A DNA stretch of 64,000 bases from Laguncularia racemosa (taxonomy: Eukaryota > Streptophyta > Magnoliopsida > Myrtales > Combretaceae): positions 1,798,001 through 1,862,000 of the forward strand of contig JBBMOL010000023.1 in the NCBI GenBank assembly GCA_037954665.1, in the 5' to 3' direction. The position numbers and the translations under genes were made by a program. The notes beneath the pieces were generated by a model that was given only the letters and a program-made list of their open reading frames with translations, had not been told where the DNA came from and did not search any database. Shown piece after piece: positions 58,214-64,000 of this stretch; position 1 is the stretch's first letter, and the number at the start of each line of letters is the position of its first letter.

Positions 58214-61200
58214 TTAGTGCCTGCATAAAACTGGTAATACCATGCTAGTTGTTGGATGAGGCTGGTAGTGAAGGAAGTCACAGACTACATTCCAAACTTG
58301 AGTTGTGTAGTCGCATTGAAAGAATAAATGGGCATGGTCCTCTGGATGCTGGTTACAGAGGAAGCAAGTAGTGGATTGCTCTAGTCCCCAATTGTATACC
58401 CTGTCAAGGGTGAAAAGTTTCCCTAACCAAGCCAACCATAGGACAAAAGAGTATCTAGGTAAGGAAGATTTATTCCAGATTACTTTTTGCCATGGTACGG
58501 TGGGCGTTGGAGGGTTAAGGAAACCATAGCCACTCTTGATGGTATACTCTCTTATCACTAAGTGTGTCTAGCAAAAACGATCCGAAACTGCAACGTTCAA
58601 TTTGAGAGGGGTGGGATGCAGATACTAGTCCAAAGCGAGCCCTTTGGAATACACCATTCATTCTCGTCCATGATGGAGCATAGTCTCGTAGTGTGTGGGA
58701 AGCTTGTACTACTCATAACTCGTGCACTAAATAATGTGTCTAGAGGTCCTGTTGGGAGTCAGAAGTTTGCCCACAGTGAGATTTCAAGGCCATTGTTGGG
58801 CTCCCAAATGAAACAAGATCTTACCAAGCCTCTTAGCTTCAACAATTCTTCTAAGTCCATGAACAAATGGCTGGTGCTTTAGAGGACTAGAAGTTCTTGC
58901 TCTTAAGTAGAGTGGAATGAACCCATTCCGATCATAAACTCTTCGCGCCCTCCTTGCACAGTCTCCATATGTGCTTGATTTGGGTGGCCTCATTCTAGAG
59001 ATGGATATTCAGTATCCTTAGGCCTCCATTTCGTTTGGGCTTATACACTTCTGCCAATCTGACCTTAGCTTTGGTGAATATGTGTGAGTTGCTACTCTAG
59101 AGGAAATTCCTTAGTAGTTGTTCTATCTTTGAGACAACCGACTTAGGAAGAAGGAAAACGGAACACTAGTAAACTTGCATGGAAAATAGAACATATCTGA
59201 TTAATTGAAGCCTACCAGCATAGGACAAATAGTTAGTTGTCCAGGAGTTGATATGAGATAGGGTACGTTCCATTAATACCTCACGGTCCTATTTTTTGAG
59301 CTTTGAGGAAATGAGAGGAACCCCCAAGTATCGTACTGGTAATTAGCCCTCACTGAATTAAGTGAATTGTAGGATGGCCTCCTTGGTATTCGCTGGGACA
59401 TGAGAGAAGAAAATTTTTCTTTTACTATTGTTTACTGCCAATCTCGAGATGGCTTGGAAATCCTGTAAAGTTTCTTTTACCAGGGATATAGATTCCATGT
59501 TGCCTCTAGCAAATATGAGGAGGTCATCTACAAAGCAGAGGTAGATTAAGCATTCATTTTGACATCTCCAATGTAGTGAGAACCTAGGTTTATGGATCAA
59601 CTGCCTCAACTGTATGGAGAGGATTTCCATACGTAGGACAAACAAGTAAGGGGATATGGGATCCCCTTGCCTCAACCTTCATTTGCTTGTGAAGAAACCC
59701 ACCAATTCCCCATTGATTTTGATGGAGTATTTGGGTGTAAATATACACTAGCTGATGAGACTGCAAAAATGAGAAGGAAACCGCATAGCCTTAAATATCG
59801 CTAGGATGAAGTCCTATCTGACTGTATCATAGGCCTTTTGAAGGTCCACCTTAAGTGTACAATAAGGAGCTCCCATATGGGAGTGGTAGTTTGCCATAAG
59901 CTCTTGGGTCAAGAATATGTTATTAGTTATCCTCCTTTCTGGAACGAATGTCGCTTGCTCCCTCCTAACTAGAGTAGGCAACACCAATCTCATCCTTGCT
60001 GCAAGAACCTTGGAAATTGCCTTGTAGATCACATTACAGCAAGCTATTGGCCTAAAATCACCCAGTTTGGTAGGATTGGCAACTTTAGGCATTAAGGTAA
60101 TAGCAGTATTGTTAATCTCTTTGAGCAGGTACCTTGAAATCAGGAACTCTCTAGTCGTAGTGATCATGTTTGCACCTATAGTGTCCCAAGCCTCCTTAAA
60201 GAAACGAGCAGAAATCCATCGGGGCCAGGAGCCTTCTCATTCGCTTGCTTTGTAAAACCCCATTTGATCTCTTCATCCGAGAATGCAGCATCAAGGGTGA
60301 GTCGTTGCTGTTCATTTAAAGTCTGGGGTATGAAGCTCTACTCATCAACGGGGATGCTAGGGGATGTAGGTGGATCATATAAATGTTGGAAGTATTAAAG
60401 GACTTCTTGCTGGACCTCTTGCTCCTCGGCCAACTCACTGCCATCCTCCCTAATCAATATGTATATGGAGCTGCGGTTGTGGAGGCTTTTCATAGCCTTG
60501 TGGAAATAGGCCATATTCTTGTCACCTAGCTTTAGTCACTTTGTTCTAGATTTTTGTTTAAAGAAGCTTTCCTCCGCCCCTCGTAATGTGTAATACTCCT
60601 TATAGGCTATGCGCTCCTCCTCTAATCTAGACGTGTCCCCAAACGCATGTATGGTGGTTTGCAATTGGGCCAACTGTTGCTTCGCACGTTGGACTCGTTG
60701 TGAGATGTTGGAGAATTCAGATTTGTTCAAACATTTGAGGCCTTCCTTAATAAGCTTGAGTTTCTTCACTACCTAGAACATGTAAGATCCCTTAATGTTC
60801 ATCGTCCATATGTTACTAATTAGGTCTTTGAAGCCCTCATGGTCTGCCCAATAATTGAAAAATTTAAATGGTCTCCTTCTAGCTATCAATTCATTCTCCA
60901 TACGAACCGCTATCAATGAGTGATCAGATAAGATAGGTGAGAAATTTTGCATGAGCATTTGGGTGCAAGTTCAACCAAGGGAGGTTGACCATGGCTCAAT
61001 CAAGTTTCCTAAGTATAGGCACTTGATATTGTCTGTTTGACCATGTAAAGAAGTCCCCAATGTATCTTAAACCTTCCACTTCCAATTTAGCTATACACCT
61101 CTAGAAGTCTAACATTGCATCCGTCACCATAGCTCTTCCTCCATTTTTCTCTATAACTAGTCGAGTTGTATTAAAGTCACCTATGACCAGCTACAGTCTT

Positions 61201-61660
61201 TCTCCCATATTGTATACCAATGGCTCGAGGTTCAACCACAACTCCTTTCATTCCCGGTCATTATTGGATCCATAAATAAACATAACCGCCTTGTCACTGT
61301 GTGCTATCAAGTTTGCTACGGTGCAATGTAGGAATTGCACATGTTTTATTTCCACACGGATATCCCACTCCCTTAGTTGCCAAGCGATCCAAATACGTTT
61401 CCTCGCCACGATGTTGATCCATATTTACTAATGTTGACCCAACATGTTCTTGATTGTAGCCTCATTGGCAAACACTCACCTTTGCTTCCAACAAGCTAGT
61501 AAAGCTAATGCTATGTGTAGCACATAACTTCCTAACCTTCGAGACCTTGATGGGGTCATTAAAGCCCTTTACATTCCATGCTGCCAACAACATGGAAATA
61601 TGGAGATAGTTGGTTATGTGAAATTTCGCCTCCTCTTTCGTTGCTTCTTCTTGCGGCAAC
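58214..61660 (-). pseudogene. LINE ORF2 (endonuclease, RT, zf-RVT)
   Basis: Endonuclease start AAWNVKGFNDPIKVSKVRKL at about 61540-61600, GDFNTT at about 61163-61180 and SDHSLIAV near 60900-60935 (the APE-type metal and histidine motifs). RT: EKAPGPDGF near 60215, IALMPKV-like TLMPKVANPTKLGDFRPI-type block and KAYDTVR at 59814-60167, MRQGDPISPYLF at 59640-59675, and CFVDDLLIF (59521-59535) as the catalytic box. The zf-RVT domain at 58214-58558 has CFLCNQHPEDHAHLFFQC. Many stops and shifts; inactive. Confidence 0.88.
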
Positions 61661-61748
61661 TAGAGGAGTTAGAGCTTTTGCTAAGTGATGGGGGTGATTT
61701 CTCAATGCTTGGTTCATTTGAACTAAGAATTTGTTGAGCGGGGTGTTC

Positions 61749-62942
61749 TGATAAGAATCAGACTCCTACAGGACCTATCACCAAGGCCCGAGCTAAGGGT
61801 CTCCATAACTTAGTTTTGAGAATCTTGCATGAAAAACGTAATCTTGAGGAAGCTAATCTATTTTCTTTATTTCTATATTATAATTGTAGTGCATTCCAGC
61901 AAGCTCATTTATTAGTCCTACAGGATACCAAATTACCTATACTCTTGAGCGAGTTGGGACTCTCATCGAGGTTTAATTCGAAAATACCTTGAAGACCGGC
62001 ATCATGAAGACCCATTTCTTTTACATATTTCTCATTTGTATGGACTATTTTATGTTGTATTTTCTTTTGAAACACTTTCATTTTGATTGTAATTTCCATT
62101 TAGGACCGACCACCTTAAAAGTGTCATAGTTGTAATTTTGTGCATTTTCTAACTCTAAAGGGAGCAAGTATAAATACTTGCTTAAAGTAAGGTTTGAGGG
62201 GTGAATTTTTTAGATCAGAACATAAACTTTACGTGAGGGAATTAGGATTCTTTCTAGTTCAATTTCTCTTATCAATTTCAATTCTAAAAATTGGAATTGT
62301 GGCGAGTGCAACAAGGAGAAATTATGAGTCATATCAATTTCTTATTGTTGTGTTTTCTTTTCATCTCTAATGAGTTATATCTAGGGTTGGATTGAAGTCT
62401 TCTTGGTCAAATTTTTTATTGCATTTGTAATTAAACCTTCATTGCATAATTGATTGGTTTTTAGCACTTGTTAATTCCATTAATTTGTAATTATTCTTGT
62501 GGCATGGAGCTTCTTTGTTATAAGGAGGATCACGGTTTGATTTGTGTATTGTTGATTGGATTTCTCTTGGAATTAAGTTGGTTAATTGATTCAATTGAGG
62601 ATTAACTTCTTTATGGATTTCATTTTCTTGATTTTATCATTTGATTCATCATTCCTCAATTAGGGTTCACGCAATTTTGACCCCTTTGAATCGGTTTGAT
62701 CTTGTGAATTGAAGTTGTTCATTTGATTCATTTGCATGTGCTTAGACCTTAGTTTTAGGCACATCATAATTTGGTATCAGAGTATCATCATACTTGTATT
62801 CATTTTTTGTCACGTCCTTGTTGTGGGAATTGGTTCATAAATATTGAGGAATTGTGCAATTGTTGAATTAATTTGATTGACATTGTCTAATAGTCTTTCA
62901 AATTAGTTTTGCATGTGCTTAATCTTGGTTTTGAGCACATCA
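61749..62942 (+). repeat. solo LTR, family A, inside the LINE
   Basis: Starts TGATAAGAATCAGACTCC and ends GAGCACATCA. A perfect 5-bp duplication TGTTC flanks it (61744-61748 and 62943-62947). It is the closest relative of 13356-14550. It contains TATAAATACTTGC near 62169 and an internal primer-site copy TGGTATCAGAGT at 62772-62783. LINE sequence continues on both sides, so this insertion is younger than the LINE. Confidence 0.92.
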
Positions 62943-62947
62943 TGTTC

Positions 62948-63992
62948 TTATAATCATCACTCCCTTCTTCCACCTCCTTGACCTGACCAACTTGTTGCAC
63001 ATCCATCGCGTAGCTAGGGGACTCCGGTACCATAGTGGTTGCCAATGAGATTGGACCCACATCTGGGACCACTCCTTCACTCGAACCAGGTGCCACAACT
63101 ACACTCTTGACCTCCATGCCCTCGGCAATTGTCCTTCCCTAAGCAGCAGTCCCCTTTACTAGGCAACTCCCTTCTATGACAACATGTTCCTCGTTTGCTA
63201 CTTAGCCAAACATGCTACTTCAGTGTCCTTGGAGGAGCTCTTCCTTACATCACTCTTGGGCTGTTGTAGTTTGCCACTAGGTGTTCCATACTTCTCCCTT
63301 TCCTCTTCCTGCAACTTCTTCTTTCTAGTAGCGCTATGTGGAGTGCGCGTACTTCCCTCCTCCCCCACTGTCTCAGTGACATTGCTGTGTGGTGCCTGGT
63401 TGGGGTTGCGTTTATGTCCAAAGACTTTGCAATTGGCACAACGTGGAGGGAGCTACTGATACTCCACATGGACAACAATAGTGGCACCATTCTCTCCATC
63501 ATCCGTCACGCGGGTGACCAGCTCATCACGCGCATCAACTTCAACCAAGACCCTTGCATGGTTCGCCCTTTGCCTATTAGATGTCAAGACATTAGCCTTG
63601 AGTGGGATACCTATACCACTCACTATGTGTCTTAGCCCTTCCGCTCCTAGGAGTTCACAAGGAATACGGGAGAATGTTGCCCACATAGGAACATTTGTGG
63701 GTTGTGGCTTGTCAAGTGACATGCCTCTTCTCCATTTCTGTAGGATGAGAAATTTTTGGGCAAAATGCCACGTTTTCTCAAGCATAAGGGTAAGATCACT
63801 TCCCATGCCAAACCGGAAGTAGAAGAAACCATCCAAACTTCCAAGCACATCCACAAGGCCAAACTCTTTCCATAGCTTAAAGGCAGTAGACCGGACTAGG
63901 GAGTAGGGTAGCTTGCGGCCAAGAAAATAACCTACAAGTGTTGTGTTCCAAGATTCTGCCCCTAAATCCCCCACTGCCTTAGGAATCTTCAC
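62948..63992 (-). pseudogene. LINE ORF1 (DUF4283-like, zinc knuckle), partial
   Basis: The frame at 63453-63992 is open to the window edge and resembles the DUF4283 domain of plant L1 ORF1 (WNTTLVGYFLGRKLPY, FGMGSDLTLMLEK, WATFSRIPCELLG, NHARVLVEVDA). After a stop at 63453 the zinc knuckle reads PRCANCKVFGHKRNPN, in which the last Cys is Asn. A proline/serine-rich tail continues to about 62948 (MEVKSVVVAPGSSEG). The role in active copies is RNA binding in the ribonucleoprotein. Confidence 0.82.
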
Positions 63993-64000
63993 TGTTGGTG

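Larger units (their letters stand above)
57924..63992 (-). mobile_element. L1-type LINE, 5' end outside the window
   Basis: Non-LTR retrotransposon on the - strand. Order from right to left: ORF1 (nucleic-acid binding), endonuclease, reverse transcriptase, zf-RVT domain, 3' UTR with AATAAA (- strand, near 57950) and a short A tail (57924-57929). It is broken by stops throughout and by a solo LTR at 61749-62942. The far end is outside the window, so the target duplication is unknown. Confidence 0.88.

Overview
This is nuclear DNA from a plant, most likely a eudicot. It is AT-rich and dominated by decayed Ty3/gypsy LTR retrotransposons and solo LTRs, with non-autonomous DNA transposons and one LINE. 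I see no bacterial-type operons, CRISPR array, rRNA gene or intact tRNA gene. Only two genes look host-encoded and open. Both are intronless members of the plant Werner-like (WRN/WEX-type, DEDDy) 3'-5' exonuclease family, on the + strand at 37432-38823 and 55402-56046.

Layout. 1-2753: 3' end of a + strand gypsy element whose LTR holds a 1.36-kb hAT-like element (814-2174). It sits inside a - strand gypsy element with very long LTRs (2754-11429), which also carries a 2.1-kb solo LTR (5069-7157). 13356-14550: solo LTR with a perfect 5-bp target duplication. 16974-29996: an old + strand gypsy element broken by a second copy of the same hAT-like family (19809-20802) and by a complete but defective gypsy element (21435-28053). 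30429-31190: Mutator-like MITE. 34120-36161: solo LTR. 37432-38823: exonuclease-like gene 1, with an 84-bp duplication upstream. 39586-45060: a full-length - strand gypsy element with two LTRs, primer binding site, purine tract and target duplication, but broken frames. 46270-52693: hAT-type MITEs, a CACTA-like end, Mutator-like MITEs and a decayed long LTR. 53187-53760: broken plant-mobile-domain (MAIN-like) sequence. 54040-55105: tandem array with a 146-bp period. 55402-56046: exonuclease gene 2. 57924-63992: a - strand LINE interrupted by another solo LTR (61749-62942).

The two exonuclease genes are the functional core. The downstream protein keeps every DEDDy motif. The upstream paralogue has a long, polar, repetitive N-terminus and has lost the first catalytic aspartate (Tyr in the D-x-E motif), so it may act without catalysis. 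Many transposon boundaries rest on paired evidence visible here: terminal repeats plus target duplications. I found no clearly new multi-gene system. The most unusual items are the degenerate exonuclease paralogue, an LTR family that carries a copy of the primer binding site inside the LTR, and CACGGCCGTG palindrome clusters in otherwise different LTRs.
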